Both the position numbers and the translations under genes were made by a program. Below are positions 22,301 to 34,125 of a DNA stretch of 64,000 nucleotides, one piece after another (within the stretch, counting starts at the first letter, position 1; the number at the start of each line of letters is the position of its first letter). A model generated the notes under the pieces. The model was not told where the DNA came from. It saw only the letters and a program-made list of their open reading frames with translations, and searched no databases. Source of the stretch: Shiraia sp. slf14 (taxonomy: Eukaryota > Ascomycota > Dothideomycetes > Pleosporales > Shiraiaceae). The stretch lies in NCBI GenBank assembly GCA_000498155.1, contig AXZN01000082.1:28891-92890 (forward strand), written 5' to 3'.

Positions 22301-22979
22301 TGAATGAAGACTCGTCTTCTGATAGTTTGGCGTGCAATTGTGCAAGTGAAGTGCGCCTACGTTCTTGATATTCAGGACCGGCAGGAGAGTTGCGCTTGCT
22401 TGCCGGGCGGGGCGATGCGGTATCTATGTCGTTGCGCGAGGCCCGCCGAATCTGTGCATCTCGACGGAGACTTGCTGCTCCTGATGCTTGGGCTTTGCGC
22501 GTCCGACTGGCCGGTGGTGTAATGTCATAAAGGCTGTTGAAGTGAGAAGTCAACTTGTTGGGAGTGGTACGATTGCTGCGGTCGAGTCCACGGGCTTGCT
22601 CAATAGACAGAGAGTCTTCGTCGGTGAGGCCGTGATCAAAGTCACCAAACTCTTTCTTGACCATCGAGGTATCGGGCACGGGCTGTTCAGATCGGAGCAT
22701 ATGCCACGCGTTCATCTTCTTCGCAGTGGATCGTATGTGTGGGTAATGTGGAAGAGCATCCGTATCGTCCTCGATCCTGTGTTGTGTCGACATGATTATG
22801 TCTGGGTCATCAAAAAATTGTTCCGTCGTTTCTGTGACCAGGCCAGAGCGTTGGGTGGGATTCGAGTCGCTGTGTGGTAGTGAAGGCGAGGGAATATCCC
22901 GCGGACTGTGGCTTAGACTGCGTGAGAGCTCACGCAGGGCGCGTGCTTTGCCATCGCTGTGAGGAGGAGAAGACTGCAT
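19350..22979 (-). CDS. Coiled-coil spindle pole body protein, Cep57/Ppc89-like
   Basis: Single exon, 1209 residues. The N-terminal 330 residues are Ser/Pro/Arg-rich and disordered, with many possible SP/TP phosphorylation sites. About residues 335-700 form a long heptad-type coiled coil rich in E, Q, R, K and L. A second, shorter helical block lies near 1040-1140 (ALALVVKELNDERAHLHMEL to IKDTQIYNLYDVLEG). The block SFILPDLPNLTELVSGVFEDGTP before the coiled coil and the late helix are what I associate with fungal proteins carrying a Cep57-type microtubule-binding domain, the group of S. pombe Ppc89, a spindle pole body scaffold. This assignment rests on pattern memory; other centrosomal coiled-coil proteins could look similar. 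Confidence 0.7.
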   Translation of the reverse strand: MQSSPPHSDGKARALRELSRSLSHSPRDIPSPSLPHSDSNPTQRSGLVTETTEQFFDDPDIIMSTQHRIEDDTDALPHYPHIRSTAKKMNAWHMLRSEQPVPDTSMVKKEFGDFDHGLTDEDSLSIEQARGLDRSNRTTPNKLTSHFNSLYDITPPASRTRKAQASGAASLRRDAQIRRASRNDIDTASPRPASKRNSPAGPEYQERRRTSLAQLHAKLSEDESSFMDHRPATLTIDSTKNTRWGNRSRHTSLQVDGVVDPVQKKKTAPRSQPGTAHNATAQSFILPDLPNLTELVSGVFEDGTPVISKTAPARSRFLAPPNGGRGHQHIPLEGIPIPEEEKAIFAALQQLQDKVAQMETERAEAEKRIEEQDSELIELRALAQAQEKLRRSDSALDSDSGKSSWKVEKTRKLVSGASSRSILTGTGLDATVQTLRTKLDRAERKGAVLEIEKKRLNTERDNMAGQLSVAFQTCEELKNEKVALANENKFLREEVDTLRADNEALRDQLDREHSQHQEETGKLRRQFDQAANATEKENATLHAELARIRAQHDDHTQQLARKEIELRKARQEQVEFDRLKNDHESLKSQLVKLKAKREDDMKRWSRQEASLKAQVDRRDETIRQFQDLTQEETNQAMRQDNENLRYEIEQLMEQHKTDNENWAQKEADMKRKILQREDAARRTLDMTREALGMRENNERPLTTAPSTRNNSAIPDDTFQHQPSFRREDTRTRIKSRVQDAMHNSRALDTARPSSQVEKSAHKAYNGTHRATQRVGMPQNQHRSFSAPSINNITQHAHVETDVESTTDLSLAPRETTYTTRSATNINSATNIQVPVDLDLTELSFIDSAQIARLRRALEEERATARRKASSAQIEQAPRDETFQNKEQPREDTMRSAVSARSERRPSLPRKSSLKDITQRTTITHFEEDMTGNLSNIDTDAECTQTKQIIADASMLSNTSRRRRSVPNEMTSAFIVPDIKLESRKQTPRTADPNSHDAVNKDHDNTNCTVCRREGLTTATDGIRVPKLVTVSSRTVDDVDATMRPARSPKEALALVVKELNDERAHLHMELAVTRALLESHDVSLGNRKRREINASIHDILRRLEIKDTQIYNLYDVLEGQQTDDLTELDVENITEQLRAEEKKAQGEPAKKSKKVTINSFVDDSTELARASSANIDADTEELPWEGFEESGMDGDVSYGALEGWKSTLR

Positions 22980-23616
22980 AGTGCCACTGTGCAGCTGTGA
23001 CAGTAGCGTTGTTGATGGCCGTTGTCGCGTCGTAAATACGTGCTTATAGGGAATAAGAAAGAAAAGAAGAAGTAAAAAGCACTACAGAGGCTGTTGAAGG
23101 GCCAAAAAACCTTTGCAGGGCACTATCCAAGCTGCTGGCCGTCAAGTGGCTTTGTTGCACGCAGAGTTGAAGGTGCAATGCTGGACTGGTGGGAAGAGGT
23201 GGGTGGTGTTGTTGGATAAACAAAACACACGGAAGGCGCGCCGGGCACTAACAGACGCATTGACCACTAGTCCCTCTTCACACCAGCCTCGTCAAATCCA
23301 ACGCGTATAAACACGTGACAGAGTGGCAGCACTGCAACAATCTTTCACTGCGGGCTTTGCCTTCTTATCATAGTCACTCCATGACCCTTTAGCTATCCGC
23401 ACCTGGTATCTCAATCAGTATTTTCGGTTGGATGCCTTTCTTTTTTTCAGAGGACATGATATCTTTATTATGTCGTCCCAGGTATTATAACACATAAAAC
23501 ATCTCAACATTTATGGCATATAGCATATGTACAAACAAACGGTAGGGCCAATAAATCAAAGAAAAAAAAACGTTTCCAAAAGGCCACCCCAACTCGAATA
23601 TTGATCTGAGACGGGA
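22980..23616. other. Intergenic region, coiled-coil gene / IKS1
   Basis: The promoter of the spindle-pole gene and the 3' side of the kinase gene, about 640 bp. An A-rich tract near 23563-23572 lies just beyond the kinase stop. No gene was seen. Confidence 0.5.
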
Positions 23617-25788
23617 CTAAAATCCTTCCCAAGCGACACGTTTCTGCACACAGAGTTTATCGCTTCTGATCAAAGCACCAACAACGCCAACGTGAATAAC
23701 AAGTAGTACTATACTAGCAATGAGGCCGTCCAAGTCCACATATCTCCCACGCACAGTGAAGCCAACTCCAAAGAAAAAGAGATCGAGGGAGGCGAAACAG
23801 AGTATTGGATACGCGACTCGTGGGTCTGCCGCGAACGGTTGACATGGCGAGAGTAGACTGACCGCTTTTGCGAAAAATAGTAAGATTTTTGTCGTTCCAA
23901 CAAAAGGAGAGCCTTGCAGCATTTGATGTAAGCGAGATGACATGTTTGGTGTCGGTGAAGGGGGAGGGGGCAACATTAGGCGCTGCGGTGATGCGTTCCT
24001 GGGGACCACTTCAGAGGTCTCAAAGTCAGCCTTTCTAGGCCTCAAAATCACTGTTCCATTTTCTGACGACTGCCTCCGCATGGGTTGTAACTCAGGAGGA
24101 CTCGGTGAATGATCCATGACTGAAGCGCCTAGCTTAGAGCGCCCAGGTTGTGTGTAATGCCCTGACGTCCGTTTCCGATGAGCTTGGGTTGGAGATGGGC
24201 TAGGGGTATCTGCACGCGATATACGAGGGCTAAAGTCTTCAAGTTCTGAAGGACCGGCATAAGTGTTGAACTCATCAAACAGAACTGGCGATTTGAGCAC
24301 ATGTAATATCTCTTCTGTACCTGGGCGCTCATCGGGATTCAAAGCAAGCAGGCGCTTGAGTGACTTGTACAACTTGTCGGGTAGATCAGGCCGAACTCGC
24401 TGCTCGTCATCTATGCCAGCCCAAGTTGAAATCTCGGCTCGGAGCTCGTCCATATCTTCATTATCCTCGTCGATGCCGTCTGCATTTCGGTAGGGTAGCC
24501 GTGCAAAACACATGAAATAAACAATCATGCCCAGTGAAAATATATCAGATTTTGTGGTGAAATTGCCGAATGCACCCCCCGGTTGCTCTTGTCGAAGGAC
24601 CTCTGGTGCACAATATGAGATTGTGCCTGTGGCGCCTGTTGAGTTTCTCGCAGCATTTGCGGACTGGACTTCGCCGAAATCGCTGACTAGCACTCTCGTC
24701 TTATGGCCAGTCTTATGAAGCAGGCAATTACTCGGCTTCAAGTCTCTATGGATATAGCCATTTGCGTGCAAGTGATTCAAGCCCGATGTAATGTCTTTGA
24801 AGAACGAGATGATCTCCTCAAAATGCATTCGGCGTGGGCCTTGAATTTCATGTGGGTCTTCCATTCGACCTTTGGATTTTCGCCGGAGGCGTTCTTTTAG
24901 TTGTTCCTTGGTCACTGTAGTTCTGGCAGATTCCAGGATATAGTTGTGTAAATCCCCGCCATTACAGTACTGCTGCAGAATGAAAGCGCAAGGGACGCTC
25001 GGGCCAAAGTTTGTGATCTGGAAATCTTCTAGCCACACATGGCGGTATGAAACTAAATTCTGATGAGACAAATTTTGCAAAAGTTGGACCTCAATTAGGA
25101 CTTTTTCGAGCCATTCATGGTCATCACCCACGGGCACACGTTTGCACGCGAACTTGCCCAACTGTACACCATCCAGGACATGTTGTACAAGTAAGACTAC
25201 GCCTTTGCCACCTCGTCCAAGCTCCTTCTCTTCGACAAAAAAGGTTTTGAAGTAATTGGGGCTGAACGCTTTTGCCGATATGTTTCTTGGGGGAACTGGT
25301 GTGCTTTCGACAAACTCGGCACCGGCTGGCGCATGGAATTCAGTCTGTGTACGATGAACGGGCGCGGGAGCCAACTGCTTGTGTGGTGAGGGCGGACGCG
25401 AGACTTCAGTTGAGCCTGGCTGACTCCGTCGAAGCATTTGGAAATAAGCGGGATTAACAAAGCCATTGTCGGCATCGGGTATACCTGCTGGGGCGCGGGA
25501 TGCTGGTTCTTGTCCATCACCGTCATTGTGCTCGTGTGGTGATGGTTCGTGGTATGGCCGGCGACAATATGGGCATGCGGGTTCGTCCACGGCGGTAGCA
25601 GTTGCAGCAGTTTGTGAAGTGTCTCGGAGAGAGAGCTGTTTGGAGCGTTGATCATAAACGACGACCGAGGAACCGTGGCGCCTATAAAGATGAACGATTA
25701 GTTCATTTTCAGCCTGTGTCTATTGCGATGCTAAGACGTACAAAACAATCTCCCGCGACTCTGCCGGCATGTATGGTATCAGCGACAT
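23617..25788 (-). CDS. IKS1: IKS1-type serine/threonine protein kinase
   Basis: Exons 25788-25742 and 25681-23617, with a 60-bp intron, give 703 residues. The N-terminus reads MSLIPYMPAESREIVLRHGSSV and then VVVYDQRSKQLSLRD, with a CPYC pair near residue 52. The kinase domain (about 165-470) has the glycine loop LGRGGKGVV, the ATP lysine in FACKRVPV, the catalytic YIHRDLKPSN and the DFG in VSDFGEV. After a Ser/Pro-rich linker come two or three hydrophobic segments near the C-terminus (KILLFFAKAVSLLS, ILCFASLDLFFFGVGF and IASIVLLVIHVGVVGALI), suggesting membrane anchoring. Kinase N-terminal block and C-terminal membrane tail match the fungal IKS family. Its substrate is unknown. Choosing ATG 25788 restores the conserved N-terminal block that the longest single frame lacks. 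Confidence 0.85.
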
Positions 25789-26423
25789 GCTTCTAGGTTG
25801 TTCGCGACCTTCCATCGCTTGCGGGGTTTTATTGTCCAATGCAAACGCTCATTTTTGGTGTAGGGAAGCGCAACGTCCGGAGTTCAGGCGGCGCAAAAGC
25901 CCTGACTTCAAGGAACCAGATAGTTGGTGTAAATGCAATACAGAGCACTGGCGGCCTGCTCCGTTCACGTGCAGTGAGTAAGATGGAAATTGTACGCGGG
26001 GAACGCGGCAGATGGGGTTTATGATGGTGAAGCTTTGGTGTGGTTCAGCAGTGCCGTCTCAGTCAATAGCCCATAATTTCGAATCATAGAAAGTGCAAAG
26101 AGTAGTGAGTCTGTACGAGTCGGACATGGCCGTCATCGACAGACGGTGCTGGTAGTTGTTGTGGTCTATTGTTGTTGTTTTTGTTGTTGTCGTTACGGTC
26201 GGGTGGGCTTCCGCGAGAGCTTGGGGATTCCCCGCAGATAGTCATGCTTCGTACTTTGTTCATTCTACTTCAGATAAGCCACCATGACCATTACTACTTC
26301 TGCACTTTGCACGCACGCTGCAACAACAGTCAATCGGCATTGTCACTTTTTGCAAGCATGATCTTTGCGCAGTCTACTTTGCCAAAGTTACCTCGTCTAA
26401 TAGATGCTCATCATTGCAGATGC
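25789..26423. other. Intergenic region upstream of IKS1
   Basis: About 635 bp with no gene recognised. It contains a GTT-rich simple stretch at about 26155-26195. Confidence 0.5.
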
Positions 26424-27523
26424 TCAGAGTAAGCTCTTGATCAATTGACCACCCTCCCACACCTCGCCCTTCTCCAACTTCTGCCAGCCGTCGACTGCAC
26501 CGATTTCCACGCAGACCATATTCTTATAACCTTCGTCTGGTGCGAAATCCCCCATGGCCTTGGCCTTCTCAATCCAAGGATTCCACGTCACAGTGTCCTT
26601 TACATTGTCCCGAATGACATCAAAGCGAGGCTTGCCGTCCTCGAGGATCGAAGTCGTGTCCTGTGGAATCGCCTTATACACACGGTCAACCTCGCCTGTG
26701 AACTTAAGGGCATTATCCTTTTGCTGGTGCGTAGTTGCATCCAGAACCTTGTCGATGTACTCAGTGCCTGAGAGACCCGTCACCGACAGCTTGGAAATAT
26801 CCTAAATATACATAGTCAGCTGCCTTGCACGCTCCGAAATGGTGGCTAGATATACCTGGATCTTGAAGTAGGTATGGAGCAAGAATTGAAACTCAAAGCT
26901 CTCCTCGCCCTCGTTGCGCACAGTGATGACCGTCTGAAGGCTCTCTTTGCTTAAAGTGACACTGTAGACGAGTCCAAAGTCCAACGGCCATGCTTTGCGC
27001 GCATCCTCGCTCAGCCCAGACTTGTCCAGACCAAAATCAAGCTTGACCGAGTTGGAGTCGAGTGCATCTTCCGTATCGGACTTGCCTAGAAACTCCCAGC
27101 GTGATGCGCGAGCGAAACCGTGTTGAGGCAGTGAAGATGTAGGATGGCCTGACTTGGGTGGAGGGCCAAAAACCTGTTTGACACCTCTTAGCATGCTGCC
27201 ACATGATGCCTGCCATTGACACAAAACATCACGGTTTGTAGTCTATTAGTACTTACGGGGAAGACGACAGGTATGCCACCTCGGACAGCTTTGTTGCCGG
27301 CCAAGTCGGCCTTTTCGCTGAGCCATAGATTTTCCGTCTTGCCGCCATGGCTCTTCCAGCTTGTGACGGTAGCGCCGAACAATAACACTTCGACGCTCTC
27401 GCCTGAGGGAAGAGTAGCTACCACCTTCTGGCTACCGCCCTGGCCAACAATGGCAACCTGAGCTCCCGGTGCTGTAGCAGCAGGGGCGTTCAACGCTGAA
27501 GGGCGATTCGCACGGTCTACCAT
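26424..27523 (-). CDS. Glucose-6-phosphate 1-epimerase
   Basis: Exons 27523-27257, 27173-26856 and 26801-26424, with introns of 83 and 54 bp, give 320 residues. The enzyme interconverts alpha and beta anomers of hexose-6-phosphates and belongs to the aldose 1-epimerase superfamily, like yeast YMR099C. Signs are GATVTSWK near the N-terminus, RGGIPVVFPVFGPP across the first splice, the first catalytic His in PQHGFARASRWEF, the second in LHTYFKIQDI at the second splice, and the catalytic Glu in VCVEIGAVDGWQKL. Both introns are supported because they join conserved blocks in frame. It is probably cytosolic since no targeting peptide is visible. Confidence 0.92.
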
Positions 27524-28153
27524 TGTGTTGCGGTATGGTGTATTCTAAAGTCGTGCGATGTGGCGGCTCGAAGTGTTGTTGTATACTACCAGGAAGTTGG
27601 TAGCTCGGGACGGGAGAGCAGTTGAAGTCAATGTACTCCTTGTATGTGTCAATGCAAGCGTCGCCATTCCGACAATGTAACCAATACGTGAAACACTTGA
27701 GTGGATATCTTTTCAAGAGCGACTTACCAGTAATTCGCTACACAGACACGCCGTGGGCTGCAAGTTGTTTGGAGTTGAAGCCGATGGTGGAGGAAGGAGG
27801 GGCAATAGCATCAGTAACTCGCGCCGCCGCCGCCATCAAGCCACCCCGCTATGGTCAGCATGTTTCAGGTGAGCTTCTGCATGCGCTTACGCGCTCTGCT
27901 TCCTGCACTAGGACAACACTTTCTCCTCACGCGAGCTGCAAGTATCCATGCACATGGTAACATGGGATGCTAGCTAGAATTGCGTTTCACAAATACACGT
28001 TACTTTATCCTATCTCAGGCACTGTTCGACTTTTTGCATGATCAAAGAATTTCATATGCTATGTCGACTAATCGTTCGTGTCATCACTCAGACCAAACCA
28101 TGGCCGAATCCGTCATCTCATTTGAGTTCCTGATTTTGATACTTCGATACCCT
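27524..28153. other. Intergenic region, epimerase promoter side
   Basis: About 630 bp between the epimerase start and the RIF1 stop. Small open frames on the plus strand show no recognisable features. Confidence 0.5.
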
Positions 28154-31100
28154 TCATGCCCGCTCGCTATCGTGTGTTTGTCCTTCGCCCCGCAACCCTG
28201 CAACACATACTTGCCGTCGAATGTCAAATAATGCTTCGTCTATCTCCCGCTCCTCCTCTCTTCCCAATACCAGCTGCGGAGCGTTGAAGAGATAGTCTTT
28301 GAGTGACTTTAGTTGGTTGATAATGCTGCGCGGAGTGAGAATAACGCGTTCGGTGAACGATCGAGATGGTGTAGCAGCTCCTGCAGAAGGTGCGCTATGA
28401 TTTGGCTCCTGAGTTGCACACCCATGATTCTGCGGGACTCCACGCGAATCTGGTGACAAAGAAGACGCAGTCTCTATTGCCAAAGGAGAATTACGAGTGG
28501 ACGAGCCAAGTTCGGAGGAACGTTTTGGAGTAACTCGGACATGGCTCATACGCTTGACATGTGTTTCTTGCACAGGTGGAGAAGTCGTCTTTGCTTCGCT
28601 TACATCTCGGATGGTGCCTTGTCTTGCCCGTTTGGCAGCGGGCGTATCCTCCATCAAAATGTCTTGGGAATTCTCCACCTGGCTCAGCAACGACTGTGAA
28701 CGACGAACAGGCCCACGCTTGCGATTCATCTCCGGGATTACGGCCTCATTTGCTCCTTGCATTTCGCTGGCATACATTGATTTTCTTTTCCTGCCACTTT
28801 TCTGTTTAGGTGCAGGCGATATAACGATAATGTTATCAAACATGTCGTCTTCATCCTGGACAGTTGAATCGTTACAAGGAGATTCGGCAACCGATTCCTG
28901 CTGATCGTGTACTGGGCTTTGAGGCTTGGTTGAGGTTCGCTTCCGTTTCTTCTTTTCATACAGCTGAACAGGACTAGGCGTAGCAGAATGACGAGAAGAT
29001 CGTCGAAGGCTATGGGAGCTCGGCGTCCCCGTACTTGAGCCAAGTTTGCTGGAAAGATCACCCACACGGCTAACGCTGTTCGAGGCCTTTGCGCGGCTCG
29101 AGCTCTTTTTGGTCATGGAAGGCACGAGCTGTGAGTCTGCATCTTTCGTGTTGTCATTAAATCGCTCGTTATTGACAGAATGATGCAGAGCAGAATCAGC
29201 TTCTGCGGACCCGAGACCTGATGGCGATACAGTATCAGGTGCTTCAGATGCTGTAGCAGCCACATGTGCCTGAATATCTGCGTCCAATTGTGCGGTGAGT
29301 TGCAAATCAATAGTCGAACTAGGTAGCTCAGACATAATGGTATCCGTCAGGTTAGTTGCAAAACTGTTACCGCCGTCTATGTTTTCGGATTCTGTTGGAA
29401 GTGACATGTCATCATCTATGGTAGTTCCTTCTACAAGGAGAGCTTCAAAGTTTCCTCTTTGTCTGCACTCAAAACTGGACTCTACCATCAAGTAGTCACT
29501 GGCGTCTTTTGTGTCCGCCTCAGCCAGCTTGCGTAGCTGTGGTGGGGAAGAATTGATTTCATCCTTAGCGATCAATGCAGCGGTTCGTCCTGTTGTGGGT
29601 GTAATTATATTTGCATTGTCGAATCCAGATTGTCGTGTATTTTGTCGAGCATGTGGAGTTGGCGAGGATCCAGGGAAAGCATCCATGGGATCGAGGTTTG
29701 CCATGCTCTTTGAGGGGGTAGCCCAAGACTGTCGTTTAGGCAAGTCGTCTGTGGTGGGCAAGTCAGAATGAATCTCCATGGGGGACTGCAATGTTTCTTC
29801 ATGTAACGAAGGGTCGCCCATGTCTGCAAAAAGCCCACCAGCAATGCGCTGCTTTTCAATAATTTCTTTTTGACGTTCGGTCAATATTTGCGATTCTTGC
29901 CTGAAGGGATTAGAAGGTGACGACACGATAGATTCAAACTGTATCTGCGAATCATCGTGTCGAAGGCGGACCTTTGATGTTTTCCGTGCAGACGCTCGTC
30001 TGCTACCAGGCGTTGACACTGCAGGAGACCTTGTAGAGGACCTGCGCGTGGACTTGCTCACTTTAAATGGTGGGTTTTTGGCACGGGGGCTCTTGCATAG
30101 CTGCTGTAGATCTTCCAAACCGCCATCCGAGTCATAAAAAGGTGGCTCCAGAACCTGAGTAAGGGTTAGCTATATGAAACTTTCATCCCTAGAGATACTC
30201 ACCCCATCCTCGGCTTGAATCTCCAAAGAGGGCAGTTTCAAGTCCACAGAACGGCACAAGCGGCGCAAAGCTTGTTCCAAGTGTGGAGGGTAACGGAGAC
30301 TCTCTTCTTTGCCGAAAGTATTGTTCCAGGTAGCAGCAGACATGCTGACGATTGCGCGGCGTCTGCTAACGAAGCCTGCTGTGATCAAAGGCTCGAGATG
30401 CAAAAGAATCTGACTGTCGTTCCGTGGTAGTCTCTCGATAGCCATGTTGACCGCTTTCGAAAGTTTGATAGTCTAAAATCTTCTTAGCAATTGACACCCA
30501 GTGTTTGAGTAAGATGTTATACTTCGTAATGTAAAAGTCTAGCCAATTTACTAGAGCTCTGGAATTTTTGCTTGGGATCTTCGATCCACAATTTGAGCAC
30601 ACTTTGAGTTTTTCGAAGGTAGACAGCTAATTGGGATGACGAACAATCCCTGATGGAAGCTGCGAGCGCTTCAAGGAAACCCTTGGTGGCTTCAATATCA
30701 TCGTGTTCCATCTTCTCATATGCTGGCGATCCGACACTGCTGATAGCGGCATATAGATGATTGTAGGGATCAAAATCCACGTGGCGTCCAACAGCTGGGG
30801 AGGACGGCCATAAAATTTGTCTGCCGTGTTCTATGCTTCTTCGAGTCATCTGCTTCGGCAGATACTGCAAAAGAATGCTGATGTATAATAAGCCGGATTT
30901 TTTGTCTTCCTGGGACGTGTGATTAAGGACACATTCAGCTACTCTCTCGATCACTGCGAGGATGATTGCACCTTCCCCAGCTTCTCGTCGGACGACATCG
31001 ATGAAGGCTATGAGAACTTCATAACCTCTCGGGCTTGTCAAAAGGTATGAGAATCCCGAACCAAGTATTTCTATGACAGACTCGTACTCTGTACCCAAAG

Positions 31101-33552
31101 GTCGCACAGTTCGTTCATTTGGATCAGAGCTTTGCTCTTGCAAAGAACATTGTAGTAGAGACACAATATAATCCCAGAAACTCGCTACAGTCGCTGCTTC
31201 CAGAGATCTTCCAGCCGTTGACGAGCAGTCACGCAATAAATGTAATCTACCCAGTCGAGTGTTCTGAGCTTGAAAGCAAGGCTCCATGATGATTTTGATA
31301 GCGCGTAACCTCACGTCGTCTGGCAATTTCCCTTCGGACTTGTTTACAAGCAAATCAACGAAATAAAGCAAAGGCGAAAGTCGCAGACCATTTAGTCTTG
31401 ATCTTTGAGACGGCGTCGACGCCACTTCGAAATCATCTGTTGCATTCCGAATAAGGCATTTGTCGGAAAATTGGAAGGCTCCCAGCTTTTGCACCACGGC
31501 CTCAATTAAGAAACAAAACTTGTTGGCCCATGACTCCTCCTTCTTTTGTTGTACTGCGAGCTTCGCTGTATGTTTGTCCCATATCCGACGCAAAAGGTTG
31601 ACAATGTGTGCCATGGCATCTTTAGTCTCTGTTGAAGCCATGACTTCCTTGCTGCTAGCCTCGACCAGCGAATCCAGAACGGCTAGCCACATCGACTTTG
31701 TCGGCTCATCTTCCTGTTGATCATTTCCGGACCAAGGAGCTATATCTAACAAGGTTTCAACGAATTCAAGTACCGAGGAAATGGATTTCCGGACCCATTT
31801 GGGGTCAAGCAAGGGAAGCTCCACACGTTGGATCATGCATTGAGGCCTTTGGTCCAGTGTGCGCTGCTCATTCCAAGGCTTTCGAGAGCCTTTGAGCAGG
31901 GCAGAGACAATTCGACACGCCGCAAAGGCATGTGGGGATGACGGCGAAACGACCAAAGGAGTCCAGAATGAAGCAACAAATTCGCGCCAGTATCGATCAA
32001 ACTGCTCTTGAGGAGCTGCTGGTCGGAACGCGAAGTAGAGCAAAGTCAGGTACCCAGAAGAAACAGCGTCTCGTTCAGCCCTCTTCGCCGGAACACGTCG
32101 TTGGAGTTGGTGGAGGGGAATCTTGACGAACATGCGCGTCCATCCCTCGGAAGTATGTTCAGACAAATTGACTGCATAAAGGAGGAAACAGAAAGCCACA
32201 TTTGTTTGTACCCTGACGGACTCCTTGTCGGACACGAGGCATTTTTCAAAAATTTCCAACCATTCTTTCAAAGCGGAGAAGAGGTGGCCGTGCAGAGAGT
32301 CGCGCAACAAAATAGTCACTGCGGACCATATCTGAGGTACTAATGAGGCATTATCGCCATTGAGCATCTTTTCTAATTCCTTGGTCATGACGCGCGCAAT
32401 CGATTCACCGTCACTCCTGACACGGTTGAGAACAGCAAGACACGAACGAGCAACTTGCCGGTCATGGCCTATTGTTTTCGCAGCCGAAATTGCAATATCA
32501 AGTGCGCTCTGATTGATATCCTTTTGACCTGACATGAATGCTTTGATGGTGTATTTGAACCAACGCTCTGTATGTTTAATCATTACATCAGGACGCTGCT
32601 GTATCAGCTTCCGATAAATTCGGATTCGGTAGGCCTGAACTGAGTAGCCGCCAACCCGGTCGGTAATGGTGTCTAACATGTCGAGAATCCTTTCTACGCG
32701 TGCCGTAGTCATAATCTTGAGACGAAAAGTTTGTTGCATGAGCGCTGCAAGGTGGGTGTTGACGATAGCCTTTGGCATCAAGGGGTCAGTGGCCACCTGA
32801 ATGGTTCGTTCGAGGATAAAGGAGCAGAAGTCATCGTCCATGGTCGAGGCAACGTCCGTGATGCGGAAGAGAGCCATGAGCAGCTTCAAAGATTGGGCAA
32901 CAAGCTGCGAATCCAGACCCGCGCCAGTTGGGCTAGGTGCCACAATATCTCTCCGGATGAATTGGGCCAACAAGGACATTTTCTGTTTGAGAGCTTGGTC
33001 GTCGGGGACTTTTTCATACGCTTGCATGGTTCTCTGCAAACTGTGGTATGCATCCATGCGCGACGGCCGCTCGGGCGAGGCAAGGAGTTTTACAATGGAA
33101 TCGAGCATTTCGGCAAAGCTCTTGAAATTGTGTGCCGCGGCACCGGGTTCGGCTGGGGGAGGTGTTGAGATGGCGTCGGAGGGCTTGAGGATGGACTTGA
33201 GCGGCTTGGAGATGCGAGTCTGGGGAAGAGGCCGCAACGGCGAACTACGCGAAGGCGTCCAGGGCTGTGCGGTCGCCGGCTTGAGCGAGACAGCGCATGT
33301 CTGGAGCTCAAAATTGACCCGTTTCTGTCGGCTGGCCGCACTGGAGGGAATGCTGATATCAGAGCTTGGGGATTGCTCTGGCGTGCTGACCAGCGTCTTG
33401 GTGACAACGACAGCCTTTGGCGGCGCGGGCGTGTCGCCAAAAGGGTCTTGGAGGAACTGGAACGTCTCGTCGGCGTCTGCGTGGTCGGCATGCAAGTCTT
33501 TGGGAGGTGTGGGTGGTCGGACAGAGAGCGAAGTAAACTTGGAAAACACCAT
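28154..33552 (-). CDS. RIF1: Rif1, telomere and replication-timing regulator
   Basis: Exons 33552-30523, 30472-30203 and 30154-28154, with introns of 50 and 48 bp, give 1766 residues. The N-terminal part after residue 140 is the helical-repeat Rif1 N-terminal domain (SFAEMLDSIVKLLASPERPSRMDAYHSL begins it). The C-terminal half is Ser/Pro/basic and disordered and ends with a conserved-looking helical tail (EEREIDEALFDIRRQV). Two short motifs stand out at the N-terminus: RVNF at 78-81 (RVxF type) and SILK at 120-123. Both are classic docking sites for protein phosphatase 1, which Rif1 recruits in yeast and animals to oppose Cdc7-Dbf4 at origins. The splices join what would otherwise be two or three separate frames and remove in-frame stops. 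Confidence 0.88.
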
Positions 33553-34125
33553 GGCTATGCTACAAGAGGACGACTAGCAGGAATTGACGAGAGAAGAAGG
33601 AAATGGCGCGCGCATCGCTGGATTCGCAGGCCGTTGAGATTTACAGAGGGAGAGATAGAGCGAGTGTGTATGTGTGTATGTGGACGTGCCAGTCCAGACG
33701 TGTGCAGAGCAGAGGTTCAGGGCTGGCTGGTGCTTGGGCCGAATATGGCAGGCTGATTGGTAGGTCGCGGCACGTCGATGATGGGCTGCTGCTGCTGGAC
33801 GCGACGCGCCGCGCGCCCGCGTAAAGTGCTGCTACTACTTCACTAAGCAAAGTCGTTGCTAGTTACCTAAGCACCACTCTGAACAATCAGCAGCGAGATG
33901 ACATGTTTTGGCACAATCTCTCCTTGTCAGCTATCCATGCCTCGAGACTGCGTTGGGTTGAGGCAAAGCCCTTTGACCTCTTCATTTTCTTGTTGGCCTG
34001 GTCGCGCTGGACCCTGAAAAGTCGCTGCTGGTGGGTGTGGGTGGGGGCAGCAGCGGGCTGGCGGGTTGACAGGTGACTTCATCCCACCTGCACCATCGCA
34101 ATCCACTCACTCTCCTCGAGCCACC
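33553..34125. promoter_or_regulatory. Divergent promoter, RIF1 / RIC8
   Basis: A 573-bp gap between head-to-head genes. It is GC-rich around 33780-33825 and contains G-rich DNA (GGTGGGTGTGGGTGGGGGC) at about 34030-34050. No named operator was recognised. Confidence 0.5.

Noticed and set aside
28180..28195. Donor-like GTATG within the last codons of RIF1
   Set aside because: The following AG is only about a dozen bases away, and the uninterrupted frame gives the expected helical C-terminus.
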